Origin: Granulicella arctica
GTDB lineage: Bacteria > Acidobacteriota > Terriglobia > Terriglobales > Acidobacteriaceae
DNA: 64,000 nt
NCBI RefSeq assembly: GCF_013410065.1
Contig: NZ_JACCCW010000001.1
Coordinates: 558,001 to 622,000 of the forward strand
Reading direction: 5' to 3'
The notes under the pieces are model-generated. The model saw only the letters and a program-made list of their open reading frames with translations, was not told where the DNA came from and ran no database searches. Below are positions 24,478 to 34,533 of this stretch, in pieces (the stretch's first letter is position 1; each line of letters begins with the position of its first letter). A program made the translations under genes and the position numbers.

Positions 24478-27400
24478 ATGACAACGAAGAAAAAGATATT
24501 TGCAGGCTATCTGTGTCGCCTTACGTTGGCGGCTTGTTTATGTACAGGATTCACCCACGCGCAGACAGTGACCGGATCGGTGACTGGAGAGGTTACGGAC
24601 GCAACTGGTGGTGTTCTTCCGGGCGCGCATGTATCGGCGCATAATCTTGACACAGGCGTGAACTATCCTGTGACGACGAACGCATCGGGGGTCTACAACA
24701 TTGGGTTTCTTCCGATTGGCCGTTACCAGGTCACCGTAGTGGCCGACGGATTCAGTAACGAGTCCCTGCCGCCGTTCACCCTGGAGGTTCTACAGACCGC
24801 AAAGTTCAACATCAAAATGCAGGTGGGCAGCGCTTCGACGACAGTGGAGGTCACGGCTGCGGCTCCGATCCTGAACACGAACGATGCGACCTTGTCCTCG
24901 ACATTTACTGCGAATGCCATTCAGAATCTCCCGCTCAATGGTCTTGATTTTTCTGCTCTTACTCTCTATATGCCTGGCGCCGTCAACACTGCCGGCACAT
25001 CGGGCACGACGAACATCGAGCGGAGCACGTCCTGGCAGGACACGCCGAACGTGAACGGGAACCGTGCACAGTCGAACAACTACACACTCGACGGCATCGA
25101 TATGAACGAGACGTTCAATAACGTGATCGCGTATAGCCCAGCCCCCGAGGCGATTCAGGAGGTCAAGATTCTGACCGCCAACTCGCCTGCGGACTATGGC
25201 AACGTGAACGGCGGCGGTATTGCCAGCGTTCTGAAGAGCGGCACGAACCAGTTCCACGGCTCGGCCTATGGGTACGAACAGAACGCCAACTTCAACGCGA
25301 ACAGCTGGAGCAATAAGAATCAGACACCTCTCATTCCTAAGAGCACGTTTTCGCAGGCTCAGTTTGGAGGCACGTTTGGTGGCCCGATCAAGAAGGATAA
25401 GTTGTTTTTCTTTGTCGACTATCTGGGCTCGCGCTACCACCAGGGTGGGACAGGGCAGGCAAGCGTTCTTACGCCGGCTATGCGCAATGGCGATTTTTCG
25501 GCTCTTCTCGGCACCACGAATCCTGTCCAGCTTTATGATCCAGAGAACAACTTCGCTCCCTACGCCAATAATCAGAACATTCCAATCCTGAACCCTGTTG
25601 CGAAATATCTTTTCGCGCATCCCGAGTTCTACCCTCTGCCCAACGCAAGCCCTACGGATGGAGTTACAGCCAACAACCTGCAAGGCCCGACCCGCACCTA
25701 CAAGGCGAACAATCAAGGCGACATCAAGATTGAATATGATCCACGCGTAGCGGACAAGCTTACCGGGTTCTATGCCATGTCGAGTGCATACGATGGGACC
25801 TCCGCAGTGCTTCCGATTACCTTCCCGGGAGTCAATCTGTATCCGACCAAGCTGTTTGGTGGCACCTGGACCCATATCTTCACGCCAAACATTGTGAACT
25901 CCGCACGTATCGGATTTACGCGCACGGTCTGGAATCAGGGACTCCCCTCCGATTCAACCGGTGCGTTTGGTCTCACCGGTAATAGCTTGGTTGGCATTCC
26001 TTTCGGAGCGCAGTCGTATGTTGGATTTTCGAATCAGGGATTTGGCGCTGGAGCCGGATTTGGCGCTGCCGCCAGCAAATATGACATTACCAGCGTAGGA
26101 ACACCAGCTCTCGACGGCGGAGTGATCGACAACACCTATAGCTACATCGACAATGTGACCTGGCAGCATAACCGGCATCTGGTAAGCATGGGCATTCAGG
26201 CGATCCGCTACCAGAATAACTATCCTACGGGTAACAACAATGGATTCCTTGGAACTCTGGACTACAGCGGAGCCTTTACCAGCAATCCTTCCGTAGCCAG
26301 TGCTTTGGGATATGCGGGCGCCGATTTTATTCTGGATCGCGTGTCTGCGGCCGCTGTTACTCTGAGCAGCATCAATGTTGGTCAGCGTCAGTGGCGAACG
26401 GCTGGTTTCCTTCAGGACGACTACAAGCTGCTTCCCAATCTCACGCTCAACATCGGCATCCGCTACGAGTACGATCAGCCCTGGATCGAGCAGAACAATA
26501 AGACAGGGAATGTCGACATCGCTACCGGACAGGTGCTCTATGCCGGAAGCGTTCCGGCAGGTGCTCCGGCAGGATCGGGCGTTTGCAGCAACCGGGCCTG
26601 CTACCAGCCGAATTACACGCAAATCATGCCGCGGCTTGGATTCGCGTATCAGGTCAACGATAAGCTTGTCGTTCGTGGCGGCTATGGCGCGTCCAGCTTC
26701 TATGAAGGCAACTCGTCCAATCAGCGTCTCACCGCGCTGACTCCATTCATCCAGGCGATCAACGTCAATGCAGTGACCCCGACGGCAGCTTCGGGTTCGA
26801 CGGCGGCGAGCGGTGGTTCACCGCGTACGGTGGAGGAAGGGTTTTCCAGCCCAGCCAGCGGCAGCGGCTCTTACCAGGTCTATCCGCAGAATATCCAGCC
26901 CGCCTATGTGCAGGAATATAACTTGACCACCGAGTACGCTATCAGCCGGACGACCTCGCTCCAGTTGGGATATCTCGGTGAGTCGGGCCAGCATATCGAA
27001 GACTACGGCAACATCAACCAGTATCTTGTCAATGGCGATCCTACGAGCGCCCCCTACTACAACAACGCAAGCCTCGCTGTTGGATCGGGTATCGTGATGA
27101 TTACGGAGTCGCGTGCGATGATGAACTTCAATGCGCTGGAGGCAACGCTTCGACAGCGTGTTAACCATGGGTTGGAGTTCACCTTGAACTACACCTATGG
27201 CAAGGCAATGACGAACAGCCTTGGCAACTATGCACTGAATGTCAATGGCTACAGCGGAGCTTTCCAGAACTACTACGACAGTGCTGCCGACTACGGTCCG
27301 GCTGGATATGACGTGAGACACAATGTATCCGGTACGGGTGTCTATGCTCTGCCGTTCGGCCGTGGAAAGACATACTTGTCCGGGATCAACCGTTATCTCG

Positions 27401-27900
27401 ACGAGGCGATCGGTGGCTGGAAGCTCGCCGTTGCTGGTGTTGGGTACACGGGCTTTCCGGAGAGCATTACCGGTCCGAGCAACAACTCCAATAGCTATGG
27501 AGCCACGCGAGCGAACCAGTACCGTAAGCTGAAGATCGTCAACCGCAGTGTCAACAACTGGTTTGGCACCGACCCTTCGGCGACACCCTGCACGCAGCCT
27601 GGTGTGGATAACGGCATCTGCGCCTTCGGTGCACCTGCCAGCAACGCCTTCGGCTCCGCCAGAAACGGTTCGGTACGTGGCCCTGGCTACTTGAACGTCG
27701 ATGCTTCGGCGTACAAGGATTTCCCGACGTTCCGGGAGCAGTCGCTGGGGTTCCGGTTCGATGCCTTCAACGCGTTCAATATTGTGGGCTACAACAATCC
27801 TGACACCACCATTACCGATACCTCCTTCGGCCAGATTAGTCAGAATTCGACTCGTTCGGTTGAGCGGCATCTGCAGTTCTCCGCAAAGTACACCTTCTAG
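24478..27900 (+). CDS. TonB-dependent receptor, Oar-like, with carboxypeptidase-regulatory domain
   Basis: 1140-aa outer-membrane transporter. A signal peptide (1-29, ending THA) is followed by a carboxypeptidase-D regulatory-like beta sandwich (about 33-115: GEVTDATGGVLPGAHV, GFLPIGRYQVTV), a plug domain (NLPLNGLDFSALTL, YTLDGIDMNE, LKSGTNQFHGSAYG) and a large 22-strand-type barrel ending in the aromatic KYTF. Such acidobacterial receptors import oligosaccharides or other ligands with TonB energy; the substrate is not readable from sequence. It is monocistronic, with its own promoter/operator and a hairpin at 27946-27969. A degraded DeoR remnant upstream hints at former sugar control. Confidence 0.92.
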   Translation: MTTKKKIFAGYLCRLTLAACLCTGFTHAQTVTGSVTGEVTDATGGVLPGAHVSAHNLDTGVNYPVTTNASGVYNIGFLPIGRYQVTVVADGFSNESLPPFTLEVLQTAKFNIKMQVGSASTTVEVTAAAPILNTNDATLSSTFTANAIQNLPLNGLDFSALTLYMPGAVNTAGTSGTTNIERSTSWQDTPNVNGNRAQSNNYTLDGIDMNETFNNVIAYSPAPEAIQEVKILTANSPADYGNVNGGGIASVLKSGTNQFHGSAYGYEQNANFNANSWSNKNQTPLIPKSTFSQAQFGGTFGGPIKKDKLFFFVDYLGSRYHQGGTGQASVLTPAMRNGDFSALLGTTNPVQLYDPENNFAPYANNQNIPILNPVAKYLFAHPEFYPLPNASPTDGVTANNLQGPTRTYKANNQGDIKIEYDPRVADKLTGFYAMSSAYDGTSAVLPITFPGVNLYPTKLFGGTWTHIFTPNIVNSARIGFTRTVWNQGLPSDSTGAFGLTGNSLVGIPFGAQSYVGFSNQGFGAGAGFGAAASKYDITSVGTPALDGGVIDNTYSYIDNVTWQHNRHLVSMGIQAIRYQNNYPTGNNNGFLGTLDYSGAFTSNPSVASALGYAGADFILDRVSAAAVTLSSINVGQRQWRTAGFLQDDYKLLPNLTLNIGIRYEYDQPWIEQNNKTGNVDIATGQVLYAGSVPAGAPAGSGVCSNRACYQPNYTQIMPRLGFAYQVNDKLVVRGGYGASSFYEGNSSNQRLTALTPFIQAINVNAVTPTAASGSTAASGGSPRTVEEGFSSPASGSGSYQVYPQNIQPAYVQEYNLTTEYAISRTTSLQLGYLGESGQHIEDYGNINQYLVNGDPTSAPYYNNASLAVGSGIVMITESRAMMNFNALEATLRQRVNHGLEFTLNYTYGKAMTNSLGNYALNVNGYSGAFQNYYDSAADYGPAGYDVRHNVSGTGVYALPFGRGKTYLSGINRYLDEAIGGWKLAVAGVGYTGFPESITGPSNNSNSYGATRANQYRKLKIVNRSVNNWFGTDPSATPCTQPGVDNGICAFGAPASNAFGSARNGSVRGPGYLNVDASAYKDFPTFREQSLGFRFDAFNAFNIVGYNNPDTTITDTSFGQISQNSTRSVERHLQFSAKYTF

Positions 27901-27945
27901 GTGACGTTGCATCACGTTCCTCTATCAACCGCATGGTTGTAATGG

Positions 27946-27969
27946 GAGGCAGGGCAGTTGCCCTGCCTC
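27946..27969 (+). terminator. Hairpin after TonB receptor
   Basis: GAGGCAGGGCA and TGCCCTGCCTC form a perfect 11-bp stem with a 2-nt loop, 46 bp past the stop. No long T-run follows immediately. Confidence 0.5.
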
Positions 27970-28110
27970 TCATTACGAGCCTCACAATAAAACAAGTTTG
28001 TTTTTTGCTTGCCCTGGGTCACGCAGCTATCGTGCAGAGCTACGTCTTGATCTTCGATGTGCAGTATCCGTGCTGGGTCCAGCAATATTTGTTAAGGGTA
28101 TGAGTTATTA

Positions 28111-28854
28111 ATGCGCAATATTATTTTTGAGCTTTGTTCTGAAACTATCGACGCTTGTATCGCAGCACGCGAAGGCGGGGCTGCCCGCATCGAGCTATGC
28201 TCGGCCTTGAGCGAGGGAGGGCTGACGCCTAGTCATGGACTGATTCGCGACGCCGTATTGCTGAGCGGTCTACCCATCCATGGACTGGTCCGTCCCCGCG
28301 GGGGAGATTTTCTCTATTCCGACGCGGAGGTCGCGATTATGCGAGAAGATATCGTTCACATGAAATCGCTTGGGGTTTCAGGCGTAGTGCTTGGCCTGCT
28401 GAAGGAGGATGGCTCTGTCGATCGCGAGCGTACGCAAGAGCTTGTTCGCCTTGCACGGCCACTTGAGGTGACGTTCCATCGCGCTTTCGATTCGACGCCG
28501 TCGCTCGAGCAGGCGCTTGAGGACGTGATTGCTACTGGCTGCGACCGCCTTCTTACCTCAGGTGGCCAGCCTGACGTCGTCACAGGTGCCGCCTCGTTGG
28601 CTAAACTCGTAGCTCAGGCCGCGGGCCGGATTGAGATCGCAATCGGTGGCGGTCTTCGCCTACAGGATGCTGCTGCCTTGGCTCGGCTCACGGGAGCCCA
28701 GCACTTTCATGGCTCCATGCGGAGCAAGCATAGTGAGCCAACCCTCTACAGCCCCTCGGAGGTCGCTAGCGATCACGCGTCCAGGAGCAAGACTCATTAT
28801 GCCGTCGCCCCGGATGCGGTACGAACGATCATCGAGAGGCTACGGAACGCCTAA
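28111..28854 (+). CDS. cutC: CutC family protein
   Basis: 247-aa TIM-barrel protein of the CutC family, near the usual bacterial length. Typical blocks are FELCSETIDACIAAREGGA (6-24), RIELCSALSEGGLTPSHG (26-43), VRPRGGDF, VTFHRAFD and RLLTSGGQP. CutC was linked to copper homeostasis in E. coli, but direct function remains disputed. It is monocistronic between a TonB receptor and a signalling gene; a hairpin at 28944-28977 follows. Confidence 0.92.
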   Translation: MRNIIFELCSETIDACIAAREGGAARIELCSALSEGGLTPSHGLIRDAVLLSGLPIHGLVRPRGGDFLYSDAEVAIMREDIVHMKSLGVSGVVLGLLKEDGSVDRERTQELVRLARPLEVTFHRAFDSTPSLEQALEDVIATGCDRLLTSGGQPDVVTGAASLAKLVAQAAGRIEIAIGGGLRLQDAAALARLTGAQHFHGSMRSKHSEPTLYSPSEVASDHASRSKTHYAVAPDAVRTIIERLRNA

Positions 28855-29200
28855 CCATCTGTCGCCGGGCGCTGGACGCAACTTCCGCCAAGGAAGGATG
28901 CGATACATCGCCCTCTGATCCAGGGATCTAAGGAGTTGGGCAGGAGTCATAACGGTCGGTATCGTCTGTTATGACTCTTCGGGTGCTGCTCGCGCTGATC
29001 CTTGTTGTGCAGCCTCCGAGCATGCAGCGGCGTATTGGTCCCTTCCTAACCGCCATGCTACGTGCGGGATGTAAAAAAAGAAGTTTCTGATGTTATCGCT
29101 ACAAAGTCCGATAAGAGATTTAGCTTGGCGAAATCTCCAGAACCACCATACACTTCGGAGCAAATCAGTTTACGTCTGAACTTCAAGTTAGCGGTCTCCG
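28855..29200. other. Intergenic region after cutC
   Basis: About 345 bp. Apart from the inverted repeat at 28944-28977 and the promoter that must serve the gene at 29201, nothing is recognisable. Confidence 0.4.
28944..28977. terminator. Inverted repeat after cutC
   Basis: GAGTCATAAC and GTTATGACTC are perfect 10-bp complements with a 14-nt spacer, about 90 bp past cutC. It could be a terminator stem or an operator for the downstream gene. Confidence 0.4.
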
Positions 29201-32143
29201 GTGCACTCATCGAATTGGCAATTAAAGTTTCTACCGTTGTTTTTGGCATTGCTTTCCGGGCGCTTGTCCGCCCAGGAGTATGTTTTCCACGGTTATCGCC
29301 AAGATAGCGGTCTGAGCAATATTGCGATTCATACTGTACAGTTTGACCGGGCAGGATTTGTCTGGGTTGCCACTGAAAATGGTGTCTACCGGCTACAAGG
29401 TTCGAGGCTGGTGCGCTTCGGCGCGCAGGAGGGTCTGCCCGAGCATCTCGTGGTAGATCTCTTCATTGATCCCGCTGGTGTGGTATGGGCAGGCACCTAC
29501 CAAAACCTATACCGTTGGAATGGACATGAGTTCCGGCCGGCGTTTTCCGTTCCATTTCCCATATGGGGCAACCAGCGTATCGCCGCCGAGGGTACATCCC
29601 ATCTATTGGCTGTTCGCCAGGAGAAGCTATACCGCATCGATCCCCGCGACTCACTCCATAGCGGCCTGGAGCATCCTGTCTTTACCGATGCTGAGATCGA
29701 AGACCATTCTGTACTGAAATCCATCTCCACGATCGTCGCTACGGCCGACGGAGACATTTGGATGGGGTGCGAACGTGAGATATGCCATTACCGGAATGGA
29801 CGTCTGACGGAATGGGCTGAAGCTGCTGGGGTCCCACATGAGCCCTGGCAGACTCTTTACTTTGATCGGCATGGTTCATTGTGGGCTTCCGGCGAGCATC
29901 ATCTACTGGAGCTGAGCCCTGGTGGCACCAGGTTTCTCGATCGCACACCTCCGAGCACACAAAAAGACAACATCTATACCGAGTTTCCTATCTCCGAAGA
30001 CCGCATGGGACGGATTCTTGTGGCTATGGATGAGGGCATAGCCCGTTGGGACGGCAAAGCCTGGAGCATCATCTATGCCAAGAATGACTTACATTTCGGC
30101 CGCATCACCGGCATCGCCTTCGACGGCAACGGAGATCCCTGGATAGGCACCGGCGATCGCGGCTTGATTCATTGGATTGGATATCGAGACTGGGAGGGTT
30201 GGACCGATCTGCAAGGGTTGCCCTCATCAACCGTTTGGAGCGTTGACGCAAAGAATATGGAGCAGACCCTGGTCGGCACCAACAAAGGGCCGGCGCGCAT
30301 CGATATTCGCAACCACAGCGTGACAAGACTCTCGGCAGCTTCGCGCTGGGACTACGGCCAAGTGAGCGGTATCTCCGAAGATCGCAATGGAAAGATCTGG
30401 GCGACGACCTTCTCGGGGTCCGTACTGCGTGTCGATTCGAGGACAGGAAAGACCGACCGGATCGGTAAGATCGACGCGCCTTTCTTCGGCTTACAGGAGG
30501 ACGCGGCTGGGCGGCTATGGTTGAAATCCGACCAGAAGGGCCTCTATCTTCTCGATCCAACACGCAACGCCAATCCAAGAATCCTACCTGTGCCCGAAGC
30601 CGATGCGGTACTGGGTTCTGCTTCTTCAGTCAGCGCTTCCTGCGTCGCTCCGGACGGCTCAATCTGGTTTGCCACCGATGACCGGTTATTGCAGTTGCAG
30701 AACGGCCGATGGCGCATACCGAAGTTTCGCGGCAACGGCCTGCTGAAGGATACGGTACTGAATTCGATCGCCTGCGCTCGGGATGGGTCTTTATGGGCGA
30801 CTGCGGAGCAAAGCGGCCCGTGGCATATTCAGTCTCAGGGAAAAGATCTGACAGCAACCCTCTTACCCATGCCTGCCCAATGGAGTCAATCCACACTGAC
30901 TGCGATCTCTTTGGACCACTACGGTTGGATGTGGCTGGGCACTGATCAGGGGCTATTGGCCTGGAATGGCTCTGAATGGAGGCTCTTCAACCAGGAAAGC
31001 GGGCTGCTCTGGAACGACATCAGCGAGAATGGTCTCGTTGAGGGATCCGATGGATCGCTATGGATCGGGACCAGCGCCGGGGTGAGCCGGCTTATCCATC
31101 CGGAACGCGCCTTCGATCGTATTCCCCTTCATGTCTCAATTACGGGGATTCAGCGCGGGGCTGCTGTTTTCGAGCCTGGGCAGCGTATCGACCTGCCCTG
31201 GGCCGGCCCCCCGCTACGACTTGCCTTTGCCGCGCCGGCGATGTGGAATCAAAGCGACCTCGTATACCACTACCGGGTCAACGGTCTGAATTCGTCCTGG
31301 GTGACGACCCATGAGGATGAGACGGTACTCTCCTCTTTGCCATCGGGAGAATACAAGTTTGAAGTCTATGCGACCAATGCGGGTCTGCATGCCGTCTCGC
31401 CCATTACGTCGGTGGAGTTCCACCTCCGTCCTCCGTGGTGGAAGACCTTCCCCTTTATGACCCTTTGGGTGCTTTTGGGGGTGCGCCTTCTGATGCTGGT
31501 GCTGCATCTGAGAACGAAACGCCTGCTCGCACAACGCAGTAAGCTTGAGGCGCTGGTTCGAGAGCGTACGAGCGCTCTCGAGGCGAGCCAGGAGTCGCTG
31601 AGCCTTTTGGCTACGCGCGATTACCTGACCGGGTTGCCCAATCGGCGAGCGATGCACGAATCGTTGCAAAAAGAGCTACAGCGTGCCCGGCGCACCAAGA
31701 CCAGCCTGATGGTTATTCTGGCCGACATCGATTATTTCAAGCAAATCAACGATACGTATGGTCACCTGGCCGGCGACGAGGCATTGCGGCAGTTCGCCCA
31801 AGCACTCGCATGTACCGCCCGCTCTCACGATCATGTCGGACGCTACGGCGGTGAAGAGTTCCTTATCCTGCTTAGAACGTTTCCAATCGAATCGGCCCAG
31901 ACACGCCTGCTTGATCTCCATGCGGCCATCACGAACCTTTCAATCAGCTATGAAGGACATACTTTCTCCATAACCTGTAGCCTGGGAGCATCCATTATCG
32001 ATGGCCGCAACCTTGGCTCCGGTCAGACTGAAGACCCCAATGCACTGCTGTCCAGCGCTGATCAGGCGCTTTATCAGGCGAAACGCTCCGGCCGCAATAG
32101 GGCGGTGCTCCAGGATTTTTCATCGGACTCGCTGGATATTTAG
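29201..32143 (+). CDS. Propeller-sensor diguanylate cyclase (two-component-regulator propeller + Y_Y_Y + TM + GGDEF)
   Basis: 980 aa. A signal peptide (about 10-25) leads to repeated ligand-binding propeller blades of the 'Reg_prop' type (DGSLWIGTSAGVSRL-like motifs), then a Y_Y_Y domain (about 660-735), one transmembrane helix (about 745-765), a short coiled coil and a GGDEF domain. The active site is GGEEF (883-887), and an inhibitory RSHD (RxxD) site at 874-877 lies five residues upstream, so product inhibition by c-di-GMP is likely. An extracytoplasmic signal should tune c-di-GMP. GTG 29201 lacks a strong ribosome site, so the start is provisional. Confidence 0.9.
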   Translation: MHSSNWQLKFLPLFLALLSGRLSAQEYVFHGYRQDSGLSNIAIHTVQFDRAGFVWVATENGVYRLQGSRLVRFGAQEGLPEHLVVDLFIDPAGVVWAGTYQNLYRWNGHEFRPAFSVPFPIWGNQRIAAEGTSHLLAVRQEKLYRIDPRDSLHSGLEHPVFTDAEIEDHSVLKSISTIVATADGDIWMGCEREICHYRNGRLTEWAEAAGVPHEPWQTLYFDRHGSLWASGEHHLLELSPGGTRFLDRTPPSTQKDNIYTEFPISEDRMGRILVAMDEGIARWDGKAWSIIYAKNDLHFGRITGIAFDGNGDPWIGTGDRGLIHWIGYRDWEGWTDLQGLPSSTVWSVDAKNMEQTLVGTNKGPARIDIRNHSVTRLSAASRWDYGQVSGISEDRNGKIWATTFSGSVLRVDSRTGKTDRIGKIDAPFFGLQEDAAGRLWLKSDQKGLYLLDPTRNANPRILPVPEADAVLGSASSVSASCVAPDGSIWFATDDRLLQLQNGRWRIPKFRGNGLLKDTVLNSIACARDGSLWATAEQSGPWHIQSQGKDLTATLLPMPAQWSQSTLTAISLDHYGWMWLGTDQGLLAWNGSEWRLFNQESGLLWNDISENGLVEGSDGSLWIGTSAGVSRLIHPERAFDRIPLHVSITGIQRGAAVFEPGQRIDLPWAGPPLRLAFAAPAMWNQSDLVYHYRVNGLNSSWVTTHEDETVLSSLPSGEYKFEVYATNAGLHAVSPITSVEFHLRPPWWKTFPFMTLWVLLGVRLLMLVLHLRTKRLLAQRSKLEALVRERTSALEASQESLSLLATRDYLTGLPNRRAMHESLQKELQRARRTKTSLMVILADIDYFKQINDTYGHLAGDEALRQFAQALACTARSHDHVGRYGGEEFLILLRTFPIESAQTRLLDLHAAITNLSISYEGHTFSITCSLGASIIDGRNLGSGQTEDPNALLSSADQALYQAKRSGRNRAVLQDFSSDSLDI

Positions 32144-32278
32144 GCTGCTACCGATGTTATTGGGAGAGGTGCGATCAAGGCAAGCAGCGGATCGGAGATG
32201 GTCTGGCCATAAGGTGTCGCGCCGTATCGATACCCCTTCGTATCCCATTCACTCGCCGACTGCCGTTACACTCAGATA

Positions 32279-33532
32279 ATGCCTCCACGCAAACGTCGTG
32301 CGCCGGTCTGGTTAATGGGCCTATCTAACGCCACGTTTGGGTTGGTCGGCGGCTTCATTGTGCTGCCGTTGCCACAGATGCTCGCCGCTGAAGGAGTGAG
32401 CGAGGCGCGAATTGCGGCGGTGAGCGCGGCTTGTCTATCACCGGGGTTCTGGGTATTTTTGTTGGGGCCCCTGCTCGATGTACGGTTTAGCCGCCGATGG
32501 TATGCGAGCGTTTTTGCGGGACTTGCCGGCGTGGGGCTGATGATGGCGGTGCTCATGCGCGGACATCTGTTGGTACTGGAGATTGCGCTGATGACCGCCT
32601 ATGCGGCAGCGGTCTTGAGCTCGAATGCTCTGGGGGGATGGCTGGCCGGAATTGTACCGGATGTCGCCGAGACAGAGCATGACAACCCAAGCCACAAGGG
32701 AGCGAGCCTGAGCGCATGGACGCAAGTGGGCAGCTATCTCGGCAACGGATTGATGGCGGGGCTGGCTGCGGAAGGACTGCGGTTGCTGCCGTTGAATGTG
32801 GCTGCGGTCTTATTGGGAGCGCTTGTTGTTCTTCCGGCTGCAGTGTTTCCATGGATTCCACAGCCCGTAGCGAGCGAGAAGGAACCCTCACAGCAGCGAG
32901 TGTGGGAGAGTCTTGCGGGACTGCTTCGAGAGCTGAAGGCCTTGTTAAAGAAGCGTGAGGTGTTACTGACAGTACTGCTCTTTGTGGCACCGACGGGAGC
33001 ATTTGCGTTAACCAACCAGTTGGGCGGGGTGGCGCGGGAGTTCCATGCTTCGGATGCATTCGTGAGCCGAATGGGTGGAGCGGTTTTGTCGCTCGCGGGG
33101 GCTGCGAGTTGCCTGCTACTGCCCGTGCTGGCGCGGTGGGTGAAAGCTCTGCCGCTTTATCTACTAATCGGAACTGTAGGCAGCTTGTTTACGCTTTCGC
33201 TCCAGGTGCTGCCAAAGACACCGACGACCTTTGCGGTTGCATTCCTGGCCGAGAACGTCATGCAGGCACTAAGTTTTACGGCCGCCGTAGCAATCTGCTT
33301 TGCGACGATCGGAAGAGATAATCCGTTAGCGGCGACCCAGTTCAGCCTGTTGACATCAGCAACGGTACTGCCCATCCTGTATATGGCAGTGGTGGATGGC
33401 AGAGCCTACTCCGGATTTCACAGCATACGTGGGCTCGGCGGAATGTATGCCATTGATGGTGGATTGAGCCTGGCGGCGTGCTGTGTCATGGCGGCAGTGA
33501 TGTGGCGCCGGCCCAGGGCACACAAGAAATAG
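32279..33532 (+). CDS. MFS transporter, AmpG/PAT-like
   Basis: 417-aa inner-membrane protein with about 12 hydrophobic helices. The LSNATFGLVGGFIVLPLPQML start and WVFLLGPLLDVRFSRRWY loop resemble the PAT/AmpG branch of the major facilitator superfamily, which includes the muropeptide permease AmpG. The true substrate is unknown. It stands alone, 135 bp after the diguanylate cyclase. Confidence 0.8.
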   Translation: MPPRKRRAPVWLMGLSNATFGLVGGFIVLPLPQMLAAEGVSEARIAAVSAACLSPGFWVFLLGPLLDVRFSRRWYASVFAGLAGVGLMMAVLMRGHLLVLEIALMTAYAAAVLSSNALGGWLAGIVPDVAETEHDNPSHKGASLSAWTQVGSYLGNGLMAGLAAEGLRLLPLNVAAVLLGALVVLPAAVFPWIPQPVASEKEPSQQRVWESLAGLLRELKALLKKREVLLTVLLFVAPTGAFALTNQLGGVAREFHASDAFVSRMGGAVLSLAGAASCLLLPVLARWVKALPLYLLIGTVGSLFTLSLQVLPKTPTTFAVAFLAENVMQALSFTAAVAICFATIGRDNPLAATQFSLLTSATVLPILYMAVVDGRAYSGFHSIRGLGGMYAIDGGLSLAACCVMAAVMWRRPRAHKK

Positions 33533-33613
33533 CTTCAACCCCTCTATGGAAATACGTTTCGCATCCGGTCCTGCTCTTTGCCAGAGGCGCAACAGTTTTA
33601 GGCGCAGTTTGAT

Positions 33614-34429
33614 CTATGTCGATAGCAGCTTCTGGATGTCGAACCGGTACATATCCTTGAAGGTGCAGAACTCGGGGAGGCCCAATTCCAAAACGGGTAC
33701 GGAGGCTGCGATGCGCGGAATGTGGGTTCGCAGGATCGAGGTGTATAGAGCTTGCTCCTCCGTTGAAAAAGGCTTCATCTGATAGGCGAGGGTGATGTGG
33801 AACTCATAACGGTCGTGATCCTTGCTGCGGAAGTGATAGACCTCGCCTAGTCGATCGCGCAGCGCCCGTATCTTTCGATTCTCAGTATCGTCCGCAGGCA
33901 TCATGCGAAGCGTGCAGGCGCGGTCGTAGGCGATGGTGCGGGGTTGATTGAGGATCATGCGCAAAGGCATTTCGCAGCCGACGTGAAAGCGGTTCATGCG
34001 GTCGCCAACGATGCGGTTGCATTCTTCAATCGATGCAGTCAGTGGAACATCGGAAGGCCATCCGGTGACTTTGCGGTCCTGGTCGTTGGCCCCGGAGAAG
34101 ACGGTCATATGGAAGCTGTCTGGGGGCAGCAGTCCCAACTTTGGCCGAAACGAGCTTCCCGCTAAAGCATCATGCAGCTCAACCGCCCGATCGCGCATGA
34201 CGCTCTGCGCAGGCAGATGACAGATGACGGTATTTCCGGCGAATGGCCGGACGCTGCCATCCGGATTGAACTTGAGCAGGCCGTCACGATTGGGAAGGAC
34301 GGCGTCATGTTGGGGGAGGTTCTGGAGCGTCGAGAGCGCCCAGGCCGAGCTGTTCAGTGTGTTGACAGCGGCAGCCGCAGAGGACGCCAAAAGAAAGGAG
34401 CGACGTGAAAGCTTGATCGATTTGGACAA
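33614..34429 (-). CDS. DUF1868 2H-phosphoesterase, Tat-exported
   Basis: 271 aa. A twin-arginine signal (LSRRSFLLASS, 8-18) is followed by a DUF1868 domain. Both HxT motifs of the 2H phosphoesterase superfamily are present: FHMT (H107, T109) and FHIT (H211, T213). These enzymes hydrolyse 2',3'-cyclic phosphates or related phosphodiesters; the physiological substrate is unknown. Export suggests action on extracytoplasmic nucleotides or glycerophospho-compounds (inference). It lies downstream of a TonB receptor on the same strand but behind a hairpin at 34480-34523. Confidence 0.82.
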   Translation of the reverse strand: MSKSIKLSRRSFLLASSAAAAVNTLNSSAWALSTLQNLPQHDAVLPNRDGLLKFNPDGSVRPFAGNTVICHLPAQSVMRDRAVELHDALAGSSFRPKLGLLPPDSFHMTVFSGANDQDRKVTGWPSDVPLTASIEECNRIVGDRMNRFHVGCEMPLRMILNQPRTIAYDRACTLRMMPADDTENRKIRALRDRLGEVYHFRSKDHDRYEFHITLAYQMKPFSTEEQALYTSILRTHIPRIAASVPVLELGLPEFCTFKDMYRFDIQKLLST

Positions 34430-34479
34430 GACGTTTCCTCTCGAGATGCGGAGTATTGTCGTAGAAGATTTATGGGAGT

Positions 34480-34523
34480 GTCCCTACGATTATCTCGACA
34501 TATGCCGAGATAATCGCAGGGAC
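34480..34523 (-). terminator. Long hairpin between TonB receptor and DUF1868 gene
   Basis: GTCCCT/AGGGAC and CGATTATCTCG/CGAGATAATCG form a 17-bp stem with one mismatch and an 8-nt loop, 11 bp past the receptor stop. No T-run, but placement suits a terminator. Confidence 0.6.
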
Positions 34524-34533
34524 GTCACTGGTT

